From positions 1 to 31,780 of the forward strand of contig CATKHK010000174.1 in NCBI GenBank assembly GCA_949751835.1: 31,780 nucleotides of DNA, given 5' to 3'. Every line of letters begins with the position of its first letter. The first letter of the stretch is position 1. Shown one piece after another: positions 11,601 to 20,621 of this stretch. The notes beneath the pieces are model-generated. The model worked only from the letters and a program-made list of their open reading frames with translations. It ran no database searches and was not told the DNA's origin. Made by a program: the position numbers and the translations under genes. The stretch comes from Blepharisma japonicum. Its lineage: Eukaryota > Ciliophora > Heterotrichea > Heterotrichida > Blepharismidae.

Positions 11601-14591
11601 ACAGCTAAGCGAAATGGATGAACTTTTTGATACTTTTTTATTTGAGTCTTTCAAAAAAACTGTAAATTGATCACTAGGCAGAACTTATGAATCAAAGCAT
11701 CCTTATGTAAGAAAAACAAAAAAAGAACTCATACAAATACCTGGAGCTTCCTCTATTAGCATTGTTTTTGACTCAAATTCGGCTTTAGACCCAAGAGACA
11801 CTGCTTTCTTCAGTTATGATGAATTTGGTAAAAAGTTGGTAGAAGAAAAGAAAATTGAAGCGACACTTAGTGCGGCAAGATGAAAAATAGAGCCTTGTGG
11901 CAATAAAGTTATATTTGCAAATGGAGCTTCTCAAGTAACTAGGAAAAAAAAATCTGGCTGGGGCTGTGCTATTTGGTCAGAAGATTACTCAGACGGCTCT
12001 GTGAGGATAAATTTCAATATAGACTCTGATGGATATTCTGATTATCTATACATCGGAGCTTATAAAACAGAAAGAAATACTGATAATTATGACTTAGACG
12101 AATATATAGGATGTGATTGCCCAACCAATGTATGAAGCTGGAAAAAGACAGGAGAGTTTCACAAGAAAGACTGATCAAAAGATGGATTTGAAGGATTTAA
12201 ATCAGGAGACCAAATCTCAATGTTTATTAACATGGATTTAAGAGAGCTTATCTTTATAAAAGGAAACCAGGAAGTGTTCAAATTCACTGGAATCGCTTTA
12301 TCAGTCACCCCAGTAGTCTGTTTTGGTGCTTTAAATCAAGTGGTTACAGTAACAAGTGTTGAAAGGATGCCTGGATTAAGACCTCTTTGTGAAAGGAATT
12401 TAAATATTTTAGGAGATTCATTCTATTATCGGATTCCAGTGCATAGATGAAGCAATGTTCAGCATTTCTGGGAAAGTAACCAAAAAGGAGCAGATTTATG
12501 CCTAAATAAAATAAAATTGGTCAAGTCGACAAATGATAAAACTTACCATGAGACAGAAGCTGAAATGAGGGATGGAAAATATTATTTTGAGGTAATTGTA
12601 GAAACAAAAGGATTTGTAGGTGTTGGATTCACTAAAAAGAGCTTGATCAATAAAATAGATATAGAAGGCGATCCTCAAACAATGATTTATTATAGTAGCG
12701 GGAAAATTCATAACGATAAAATAGAACATTATGGTTTAAATGATATGCTAGGTTGCTATATTGATTTTGATAGAAGTGAGATTGCCTTTTATAAGAATAA
12801 TAAATTACTCCAAAAAACTCAAATTTCTCTTTATTTGGAAGATCTTGATGATTGCTTCAAATTTCTGGCTGTCTTGAGTGAAAAAGATCAATGCATATCA
12901 CTGCGTAATATTGATAATTATCCTGAAGGAGTTGAACTTCTTGAAGTTGAGCTAGAACAAGAAACTGACCGCTGAGGCTATAAGTTCGCTTTGACTCCTA
13001 CTTTTAAAGGAAGAGACCTCAAAATAATTGAATCGTATTTAAGCTTCGCTTCAGCAAATGACCAAGAAAATTGGCGTGAAAGTTATCGGCCTACTTATTT
13101 AAAATTGTTCAAAGATGGAATAGTTCTGAAGTTTACAGAATTCATGGATAATTATTTACATGACAAAAACATTCGATTTTTCGAAAATCTCTTAGGGAAG
13201 CCACTCGAATTGACCAATGAAAACCTTGCTTTATATCCTGAGCTACAAAAACTCTCAGCAAATGAACTTTTTAATTTGAAAGAAATGCTGCTTGATTTTA
13301 ATGTAAGATTTGAAAAATATTTCTATCTATTTGACTTGAAATATGAACCAGAAAATTCGTTGATGAAATTTATTAAAAACACAAAGCATTACGTTTTATA
13401 TAAAGTAAAATATGAAAAGCTTTATAATTTCATTGAGAGCACTCACACTCGATGTAGAACCAAATTCATCATAGATAAGGAAAAGGCTCAGGATTTGAAG
13501 GCTAAAGGAGAAATTGACCAACATAGCAATGCTTCTATTTTTAGTCAAATCAGCAATTCTTTATTATGGACTACAAATAAATCTCTTAGGCACGAAAAAA
13601 GAATGTTCATGTTCGGATATAAAGGGCAAGAAATTCAAGACGAGAAAGATAAGTATGAAGAATTGTTAATAGAAATTTCTAAAGAGCTACAGTCTCCATT
13701 GCTTCCACTTTTAATTCCTTCTCAAAATAGTATCCTTAATGTTGGAAATGGAAGAGATAATTGGATCATCAATCCATCATCAACTCTCCCTATTCATATT
13801 CAGCAGTTCAATACTTTGGGCAAATTTTTTGGCTCCATTATTAGAGCAAGGTGCTTTAAGCTGAATCTATCACTTCCTCTTATTATTTTCAAGCATCTTC
13901 TACATGAAAATATTACAGCTGAAGATCTAAGAGACTTTGATTTTCCAACATATCAGATTTTGCATAAACTAAGAAATCCTGGAGCATATGGGATTACTCC
14001 AGAGAACTTTCGTGAGAAATTCACAAGTAAATTTGATGAAAAGGCTTCTTGAATTTGCGAAGATGAAATTACATATGAAAATGCTAATAAATATGCAGAT
14101 TTGTTGGAGAAACAAAAGTTGTTTGAAAATCCTAAAGCTTATGATGCTATAAGAAAAGGTATGGCTGCTGTGATTCCTATAGATCTACTTAACTTATTCA
14201 CTGCAGCTCAACTTCGCAATATAATATGCGAGGATCAGGAAATTAAAATAGAGATTTTAGATGAGAATACAATATATGAAAATTGAGTAGAGTTGATCAG
14301 CATGTTGAACTCTTTTGGAAAGTAATTAAAGCATTCAATTATGCAGAGAAGGCAAAATTCATTGATTGTATCGCTAGAAGATCATATCTTGTAGAGTGGA
14401 CTTGGCCGAATAAACTAACGATTGCCAGTTGTAGTCAGTCTGAAGAGGATAGCACTCTACTGCCTATAGTTGACAATAATAAATGCAGAATTGAGTTACC
14501 TGCATATAAAACCCAAGAATTGATGAAAGAAAAGATTATTTCTCTTATTGCTCATGCTCCTAAGTTTGATCCTTTAGAAATTAATATTTAA
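2641..14591 (+). CDS. Giant HECT-domain E3 ubiquitin ligase with SPRY, CUB-like and MABP-like domains (four apparent -1 frameshifts)
   Basis: About 3,980 residues once TGA is read as Trp and four frame slips are bridged; the final stop is TAA. The ATG follows an in-frame TAA at 2635. HECT ligases accept ubiquitin from an E2 on a cysteine and pass it to substrate. Seen in order (approximate residues): N-terminal M-G-N-A-A-T, a myristoylation-type start; SPRY 317-445; CUB-like 840-938; ConA/LamG-like 2230-2390; possible UBA-like helix pair 2400-2460; MABP-like 2480-2630; CUB-like 2755-2850; a CUB-like unit that seems split by two SPRY-like domains 3013-3450; HECT 3600-3982, with the N-lobe motif F-x-x-L-G-K-F-F-G-S-I-I-R-A and C-lobe L-P-A-Y. 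Size and the SPRY plus HECT combination recall animal HECTD4-type ligases, but orthology is inference. No RCC1 repeats seen. No introns are evident over 12 kb. Confidence 0.85.
4456..4466 (+). other. Apparent -1 frameshift in the HECT gene, site 1 (A run)
   Basis: The reading frame up to about 4460 (ending ...L-R-L-K-L-M-K) stops at TAG 4480-4482, while a frame one base back continues smoothly (N-N-Y-E-S-Y-V-A-S-K) into the next 1.2 kb. Reading the four-A run at 4459-4462 as five would join them. No GT...AG segment of suitable length (14, 17 or 20 nt) spans the junction, so an intron is ruled out here. Confidence 0.7.
5640..5735 (+). other. Apparent -1 frameshift in the HECT gene, site 2
   Basis: The upstream frame ends at TAG 5733-5735 and the downstream frame (P-S-P-G-I-Y-E-K-L-K) is one base back. 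The two overlap for nearly 100 bases, so the exact point is uncertain; short C and A runs at 5651-5660 and 5699-5700 are candidates. A 15-nt GT...AG stretch (5688-5702) exists but its length keeps the frame and cannot explain the shift. Confidence 0.65.
6688..6705 (+). other. Apparent -1 frameshift in the HECT gene, site 3 (A run)
   Basis: The frame ending D-A-L-C-F-L-W is followed one base back by K-D-C-D-Y-F. One additional A in the three-A run at 6700-6702 would join them. A 14-nt GT...AG segment (6690-6703) is a less likely alternative that would also restore the frame; the segment lacks a convincing branch-point or polypyrimidine context. Confidence 0.65.
14276..14300 (+). other. Apparent -1 frameshift in the HECT gene, site 4, inside the HECT C-lobe
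   Basis: The upstream frame gives N-T-I-Y-E-N and then runs out at TAA; the downstream frame gives D-Q-H-V-E-L-F-W-K-V-I. One more A in the run before TTGAGT joins them. A 14-nt GT...AG segment (14287-14300) also restores frame. HECT C-lobes normally have about 12-14 residues between the conserved Tyr and the F-W pair; the one-base model leaves about 12, the intron model only 7, so I favour the one-base model. Confidence 0.65.
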
Positions 14592-15491
14592 ATCTTAGTT
14601 TATATGAAATTATTCATATTTCATATTAAGTTTAGTTATTATTATCTTCTTAGCGAGCTAAGCATGTTACTTACAAATCAAGAGGAAAATATCCATATAA
14701 AAACAATTAGGCTACTTTTGTTCTATATATGGCTTTATACTTATCAAATAGCATATTTTTGTGATAAGAAAATAGAGCTTATAGAAGCTACATTTGGTTT
14801 ATATAAAATTGGGTTTAATTTTATATCTGAAAATTAAAATTTTTCCATATTCATAGCTAAGCTACTTTTCTTGTATCCTGAAAAATTAGCTATCTCTAAG
14901 ATAGCGCAACCTTTGCTTGCTCAAATTTACATATTTCTATATACAGCGATTAATTTCAGTGCTTTTCTTAATCAACATTTTGATTTCTAACTTTTGATTA
15001 TTAGCCTTACCAATTTATTTTAATTTTCTCTAAACTCAATCTTCTAAAATAGTTAAAATTCATTTTACTTGCATGACTAGGCCTGGCTCATCAAAATGTA
15101 AGTTCTTACCTTCAAGACAATTCTAAAACATTTAGAAGAAATTCAAAAAATAATTGCAGAATTGTGGACAGTTGATCACGATTTTTTGATTTGAAATATC
15201 AATCAATTCGAGTAGCTTAAAAATTGGCTTAATAATTGAATTTGAGACAAAGCTTCACTTTATATTTTAAAAAATATCTTTAATGTGAGCTATGCTTTAC
15301 TGCAAAATAAAAAATTCAAAAATTTTTTTAAAATCAAATTTTTATGCCAATATCCTTTGAAAGTAGTTTAATAGACTTTAAACGCTTCTTATTCTGGATT
15401 TTCTTCATAAACTGAAACTTTCATTTGAATTTCGTTTCCATTTTTACGTTGATTTAATAAGGAAAAAACTTTTATATTATAATTAATATTA
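14592..15491. other. Intergenic AT-rich interval
   Basis: 900 bases between the HECT gene and the PLAC8 gene. A 77-codon frame at 14604-14837 has low-complexity Ile/Leu/Tyr/Phe content typical of AT-rich DNA and I do not call it a gene. Nothing else recognisable: no tRNA, no clear repeat. Confidence 0.6.
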
Positions 15492-15854
15492 ATGGTAGGG
15501 TGGAAATACGAAGTATTAGACTGCAGCGAAAACTACTACATGTTTTTCTGGGCTTTATGCATCCCTTGTGGGTATCATTGTATGCAAGTATTCTCAGCAA
15601 AACTGGCTGAGCCAAGTAATCACGAAGCTGCTTTTAGGGCTTGTACACTAGTATTGCTTTTAGGATGTTTTGGAGGTTCAATTAATCGAAAAATGCTTCG
15701 AAAAGTACTAAGAATCCCAGACAGCCCATTTAGTGATTTTATTCATGTGCTAATGCCTTGCTGTGCAGCTACACAAGAATGGATGCAAGTTATGAGTATC
15801 CAAAAAGGAAACCCAAAGGTCACAATTACAAAATTAAAGAAGATTCACTCTTAG
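15492..15854 (+). CDS. PLAC8-family cysteine-rich protein
   Basis: 120 residues, stop TAG, ATG shortly after an in-frame TAA at 15480. PLAC8-domain proteins are small, Cys-rich and usually membrane-associated; animal, fungal and plant members affect cell size, fruit weight or divalent-cation handling, so the exact role here is open. Visible features: W near the N-terminus, the early C-I-P-C-G-Y pair in a hydrophobic stretch (the CCPC-like position), a second hydrophobic stretch A-C-T-L-V-L-L-L-G-C-F-G-G, the R-K-x-L-R segment, and the late C-C-A-A-x-Q-E motif that matches the C-terminal cysteine pair of the family. No TGA codon is used. Length is typical for the family (100-180). The gene stands alone, with AT-rich flanks of 0.7-0.9 kb. 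Confidence 0.8.
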   Translation: MVGWKYEVLDCSENYYMFFWALCIPCGYHCMQVFSAKLAEPSNHEAAFRACTLVLLLGCFGGSINRKMLRKVLRIPDSPFSDFIHVLMPCCAATQEWMQVMSIQKGNPKVTITKLKKIHS

Positions 15855-16550
15855 AAGGGCTATTCATAAAATAATTGATCATATTTTTCCTAAACTCCTT
15901 CTTCATAAAAAATTCTGTAAATTGAACCGTTTAAATTTAAAAGGGATTTTCTTACATAAAGTGCGTAAGGGACTTATTTAATTATAAAGATAATAGAGAA
16001 TAAATAGTTTCTTCAAAGCTATTGATTACTCAGAATAAGATCTAATATTTTATGGAAAAAAACAATTTTTGGATGATTTTTTTATGTTGGCATACTTATA
16101 ATTTTTCTATGTCTTTTAGGCATTGATACCCTTTCTTACTTCTAAAAAGCTTTATATTTTATTTCAAATTTTTTATTCAAAAGATTAGATTATCCGTTTT
16201 CAATTTTTTCCCCTATTAGCCCTATTTTATAAATAAAAAATATTTAAAAATAGTTTATTGCAAATTAGTCTAAAATTATCTTGTTTATAATTTTCATTCG
16301 ATTATAAATTATTTTATTACACAAAACCCAAATAATTAACTATTTTTTATGATTAAAATATATAAAAATTCAAAGACTTCTCCTCAATCTTTCTCTTAGT
16401 GTGCTTTGATTTGCATTGCTAAAAAATGAATTATTTTTATCACTGCTTAAAGAATTCTATAAATATAAAATTTGATAAATAAAAAAGTAGAATGGATCGA
16501 TAAGAAATTTCAAATTCTAATTATCCAGGGGCTATAAATTTTATTTTTCA
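15855..16550. other. Intergenic AT-rich interval
   Basis: About 700 bases, dominated by A and T runs with stops in all frames. I see no gene, RNA or repeat. It contains the 3' flank of the PLAC8 gene and the promoter side of the next gene. Confidence 0.6.
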
Positions 16551-17285
16551 ATGGCAATCAAAAAATCCTCCCTAGATCTTAAATCTCTCCCAGCCAGTTT
16601 CCTTCGAGTCCTAAAAGAAGAAGATATTCGACGATGCACAAGAGTGTATAATGTCGAAGAACAAGAAGAAATAAAGCCCTTGAAGAGGCCAGCTGAAGTT
16701 GAAATAAGCCCTGAGCCTTTAAAGAAAATCCACTCAGCAATTTCAGCTTGCTCTTATGATGTGCCTGACTTTGCATCTAGATGCCTTGAAGACTTAAACG
16801 AAATTTTCAGAGGAAAAATCAAGCCTCCTCCTTCCCCTGCACCTGTAGATATTCCTCAACTTACCCCTGTGCTAGAAAAGCCAATAGAAAACTATGAAGA
16901 AGAGCCTGAGTGGCCAGAAATGAAAAATGATCAAGAATATTCACATCCTTTATTGCAGCTGACAATTGAGCTGGACAAGGCTACCAAATTCTCGATGGCT
17001 CAGATGAAGATTATTGAGAAATACCAAGTGCCTTTCTTTCGAAACCAAGATAAAAATAACAAAAAAGCCGAGAAGAGAAGAGATAGAGGGAGATCTAAGA
17101 ATTTTGTGGATCTCAGCATGATGCTTGCTGAGCTTCCAAAGGAAGAGAAAACGCTGATATTTAGGAAATATGTGATTAAAAGAGTGAATATAGGATATTC
17201 ACAAAGAAAAATCGCATACGAGCAGTATATTGAAAATATGATGAATCAAAAAATAGAAAATAAAGAAATCGTTAGTGCCGCATAA
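16551..17285 (+). CDS. Unrecognised charged protein, probably nuclear
   Basis: 244 residues, stop TAA. I do not recognise the family. The N-terminal third is mixed charged; residues about 90-105 form a proline-rich spacer (K-P-P-P-S-P-A-P); residues 105-125 are acidic (E-E-E-P-E-W-P-E). A basic cluster near 170-182 (K-K-A-E-K-R-R-D-R-G-R-S-K) looks like a nuclear localisation signal. The C-terminal 60 residues are predicted to be helical and basic. There is no signal peptide or membrane segment. It is followed, tail to tail, by the ZNHIT2-like gene on the other strand, 34 bases away. Confidence 0.75.
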   Translation: MAIKKSSLDLKSLPASFLRVLKEEDIRRCTRVYNVEEQEEIKPLKRPAEVEISPEPLKKIHSAISACSYDVPDFASRCLEDLNEIFRGKIKPPPSPAPVDIPQLTPVLEKPIENYEEEPEWPEMKNDQEYSHPLLQLTIELDKATKFSMAQMKIIEKYQVPFFRNQDKNNKKAEKRRDRGRSKNFVDLSMMLAELPKEEKTLIFRKYVIKRVNIGYSQRKIAYEQYIENMMNQKIENKEIVSAA

Positions 17286-17319
17286 TATAATAAATTATTA
17301 TTTGTTATCAATTTTGCAA

Positions 17320-18372
17320 TTAATTTAGCTGTGATAGTGTTTTTTGCGAATTATAAATAACTAAAAGCTGATCAGATATTTCTTTTAGCTCTTCATTACT
17401 CTTAGATTTAATAAAGGAAAGATAAAAGAAAAGCTTCTTCCTTAAATTCTGAATTTTCTTATTACCTTTACTGCCTTTCATAAATTGAGAAATTTGCTCA
17501 AGTCCAAAAAATTCATATAAAGTGAGGAGACATTGCACAATGTGAGATTTGTGTTTAAAAACCAAAAATAAGTCATAAATAATTGCTAATTTAAGCCTTT
17601 TGGCAAGCTCATTATCATGAAGCATAGAATTTTCTATTGCTTTGTAAACAGCAGTCTCTAAATTTGAAATTTCATGGTAAATTTCTCCACCAAGCGCATC
17701 AGAAATTTCGATTAAAAGGCTGAACATGTCACTTTCATTATATTCTGTATCTCCATTATAGGATCTTCAAACATAGACAAAACTCCATAATGCATTCGCA
17801 ATATGAAAAACAACCGCATTCGAAGGGTTTTTGCAAAGAGACGTCACTGGTGGCAAGCTATTATATAGTGATTTCCATGAGTCTGCAGTAATCTCAACGA
17901 TATCAGGATTTTGAGGACTTTCTTCCAGCCATCAAGGCTTCCATTCTTCTATATATTTAAGCAAATTTCCGCTTTTAATATCATTTTCAAAGCTCTGGAT
18001 TTCTACTTGTGTTAAGTCTATATTTTCTTGCTTTTCGTCGAGTTGACTTTCAATGATTTCCAATCTTTTTTCTTGATCTTCAGTTAGACACTCCAAATCG
18101 AGGTCTTTTCCTTGCTCGTTTACTGAGGCTAAGATCTTGTGAAATTTTGAGACTTCTTCTTTGGTTGGTTTTTTGTTTTTAAGTCTATTAAGGACTTGCT
18201 CTTGATAGAAATTTTCTGTGCATTCTAAATTATGAGACTGATAACATCTGATAGAGCAATATGGAATTTTGCATCGAGGACATGTATATTTGGCATTTTT
18301 CCTGTTGCAATATAAGCAGAGACAATCAAGAAGACCAAATGCTTGAGTACTTGATGTATTTGATTTTATCAT
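17320..18372 (-). CDS. ZNHIT2: ZNHIT2-like HIT-type zinc-finger protein
   Basis: 350 residues on the minus strand, reading two TGA positions as Trp, one inside a W-W-L-E-E segment after the linker and one in V-Y-V-W-R-S; the stop is TAA. Residues about 16-50 hold the HIT zinc finger: C-x-x-C ... Y-T-C-P-R-C ... Y-C-S-I-R-C-Y-x-x-H-x-x-x-C, the full set of zinc ligands. A helical segment with F-Y-x-x-x-V follows, as in ZNHIT2, which in other eukaryotes works with the R2TP/HSP90 machinery in assembly of U5 snRNP and box C/D snoRNP. The C-terminal two-thirds are helical with no further motif I know. Assignment to ZNHIT2 rather than ZNHIT3/6 rests on the finger spacing and total length. Confidence 0.78.
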
Positions 18373-18676
18373 ATTGATAAAAATATAAATAATGGGATGT
18401 GTAATGAATCAGCCTGGAGATTTGAAAGATTTCAAATTATTATCAGAATAAAAGATGATATTTGAGCTTTAAAATGAACAACTATTTATAATATTTTTAA
18501 ATTTAATCAAGATCAGTGTCCCCAAAGCTAAACACTTGAATTTTTGATGAAAATAGATAAAGCATTTAATATATTATTTTAGAGTGCTGCTAATATGAAG
18601 AAGACGATACTTTAGCATAAAGCTCATAATATTTATATTTTACCTCTAAACGGGGGTTTACATTTATTAAAATCAT
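18373..18676. promoter_or_regulatory. Divergent intergenic region between ZNHIT2-like and SIM-protein genes
   Basis: 304 AT-rich bases between two start codons that point away from each other, so both promoters must lie here. A short G/C-containing element with a G5 run (about 18648-18660) stands 20 bases upstream of the plus-strand start and differs from the AT-rich background. No factor-binding site can be named. Confidence 0.4.
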
Positions 18677-19378
18677 ATGAGCAAAACTCAAATTATTGAT
18701 CTGACAGATGACCCTATGGAAAGGCCAGAACCCAAAAAGCGAAAACCGTCATCCCCTAAATCTCCTAAATTCTCTGGACCTCCTGCTTCTCCCAAAGGCT
18801 CTAAATCTCCCCCATCAACTGAACCGCCTGCTCCTAAAAAAAGATCTCCTAAAGAAAGCAAAAAATCAAACAAAAAGTCTAAGCCCAAGCCTGAAAAGCC
18901 TGTTCCCCCTCCGAAGCCTGATATCAAAGAATCTTTAATGATAAAATCATTAATCAAGCCAGGTTCAATTTCAGACCGAATCAAAACTTTACAAACAAAA
19001 TCCCAAATTCCTCCTAATGCCCAAGTCACTGAATTAGAAGATATTGATAATTCTAAACCTCAACAACCTTCAATAAATGAAAACTTACCTGAAAATAAAA
19101 GGATTTTAGAAAAAAGTGTAAAACCCAAGCCTACAGAGCCAAATTTGCCTTCAAATAAATTGGATGAAAGTTCATTCTCTAACAAGCCCCCTAAAAAATT
19201 CGGAGATTTAGGACTTAGGATGTTTGATAAAGAGCTTGAAGGCAGCCCAGTAGATAAGCTTCTAAAATGAAACTCTTCAATCAGCTCTGATAGGGTGGAT
19301 ATCGAAATTCCGAAAAAACGAGCCAGAAGTATAGAAGACGGGATAGAAGGAAATTTTAGCACTGATGTATTAATCTAA
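18677..19378 (+). CDS. Disordered Pro/Lys/Ser-rich nuclear-type protein with an N-terminal SUMO-interacting motif
   Basis: 233 residues when the TGA at 19268 is read as Trp; the frame then continues 36 codons to TAA. Residues 6-12 read I-I-D-L-T-D-D, a textbook SUMO-interacting motif (hydrophobic core followed by acidic residues). Next come P-K-K-R-K, a nuclear localisation-type cluster, and about 70 residues of S-P, P-P and K-K repeats with many potential proline-directed phosphorylation sites. The rest is low in hydrophobics with a more ordered block near 175-200 (F-G-D-L-G-L-R-M-F-D-K). A second basic patch P-K-K-R-A-R-S follows near the end. No catalytic domain is visible. I infer a chromatin- or SUMO-associated role only from the motif and composition. 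Confidence 0.72.
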
Positions 19379-19420
19379 TATATAAATAAGACCAAAGAGT
19401 ATTTATAATAAAATTACAGG

Positions 19421-20434
19421 TTAGTTCTGTCCAGAGGACAAAAGCAAATCATTAAGCTCAATTTGCTCTAATTTCTTCTTTTGTAAATCGAATTTGTAAT
19501 AATAATACATATTCAGCTGGCACATGCTGAAAAATACATTTCCTTGATTATATATAGGAGAGAATTGAAGATTAATTCCGCTGATAGTTGATTCTCCAAT
19601 CTTGCTTATTTTGTATTCGTTTTGTTCTTCACTTTCATATATAAATCCATAAATTTCTTCGATAATGTAAAATCTCCATTTTCCATATATTAATATCTTA
19701 AATTTGTCAGCGTCTAATTCTATAGGGATTTCTGAATAGCTCTCAACATCTATGTCAAATTTATATACTTTATCAGTAGAATAGCCTGATATTAATATTG
19801 AGCTCTTGTAGCTTATACAAGAGCAGCTGTATATGTCTTTCGGAAGAGGGGTTAGCTGAAATCATCTGTTTTGCATTAAATCATACTTTTCAGCAGCTAT
19901 TGCGCTTGCGTCATGCCCATTATTTCCGCCAAATGAATAAACAAAATTATCATAAAAAGCCAAGCCAGAGTGATAACGATTAATCTTAGGTTTTTGAATA
20001 AGTTTTATATTGAGCTCTGGATCAATTATACAAGCAATACCGAAATTTGTTTTCCTATTGCCAAGGCAAAAGATTCTTTTGTTTGGGATCTCGATTAAAG
20101 AAGAAAAAGAATCTAATTCAGCGTTGATAGTTTTAAAGCATAAAGCATTGGAATGAGTGTTGAAAATTATCAGAGTAGTCTCACTTAAATCTTCTGTTAT
20201 GTTATATAGAAAATCATTTGTAAAGTAGTTAAAATTTGGATTTTTTACTTCGTAGGCAAAGATTTTTAATGAATTTAGAGATATTGAGTCTGACTTGAAA
20301 GCTGAGGTAGAGCTAGTAAAAGGCAGATAAAAACTATTGTCTAATTTAGGTACTTTTTCAGCTATTACCTCATCATCTTTGTGCTTTCTTTTCCTATTTT
20401 CCTTTGGATCACTACAAGCGGGGCAGGTATCCAT
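19421..20434 (-). CDS. Kelch-repeat protein (minus-strand paralogue)
   Basis: 337 residues on the minus strand, crossing one TGA read as Trp in N-R-W-F-Q-L; stop TAA at 19421-19423. The N-terminus carries a C-P-A-C pair and a basic K-R-K-H-K patch. From about residue 125 onward short beta-propeller-type repeats appear: hydrophobic strand, then F-C-L-G or S-F-G-G, then a Y-D/W-x-x-L-P ending. The best kelch unit is near residues 160-200 (H-S-G-L-A-F-Y ... Y-S-F-G-G ... A-E-K-Y-D ... R-W-F-Q-L). Kelch propellers bind protein partners. No BTB domain precedes it. It shares order and motifs with the divergent gene at 20622-21773. Confidence 0.78.
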
Positions 20435-20621
20435 TTTATTAAATCATCCAAAGTATATAGCACGCCAATTATTAAATGAAGCTAAATAAAAACAGTGAAG
20501 GCTAGTAAATCTATTTTTAAAATAGTAAAATTAGGGGTTGAATATTTTATAATGATTTAAGATTTAGGGTTTATAAATAATTTATTTAATATAATAAGTT
20601 TATATCGCTCTAAGCAGGAAA
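20435..20621. promoter_or_regulatory. Shared divergent promoter region of the two kelch genes
   Basis: 187 AT-rich bases lie between the two start codons, so both promoters share the interval. No specific element is recognisable beyond TA-rich stretches. Confidence 0.45.

Noticed and set aside
14287-14300. 14-nt GT...AG intron in the HECT C-lobe
   Set aside because: It restores the frame but removes five residues from a segment whose usual length in HECT domains is met only if it is coding. A single missing A explains it better.
14604-14837. 77-codon plus-strand frame
   Set aside because: Composition (Ile, Leu, Tyr, Phe, Lys) is what AT-rich DNA gives by chance, and no motif is seen.
18688-19029. 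Minus-strand 113-codon Gly/Leu/Asp-rich frame
   Set aside because: It is the antisense shadow of the Pro/Lys/Ser-rich gene; Gly-rich content mirrors Pro codons.
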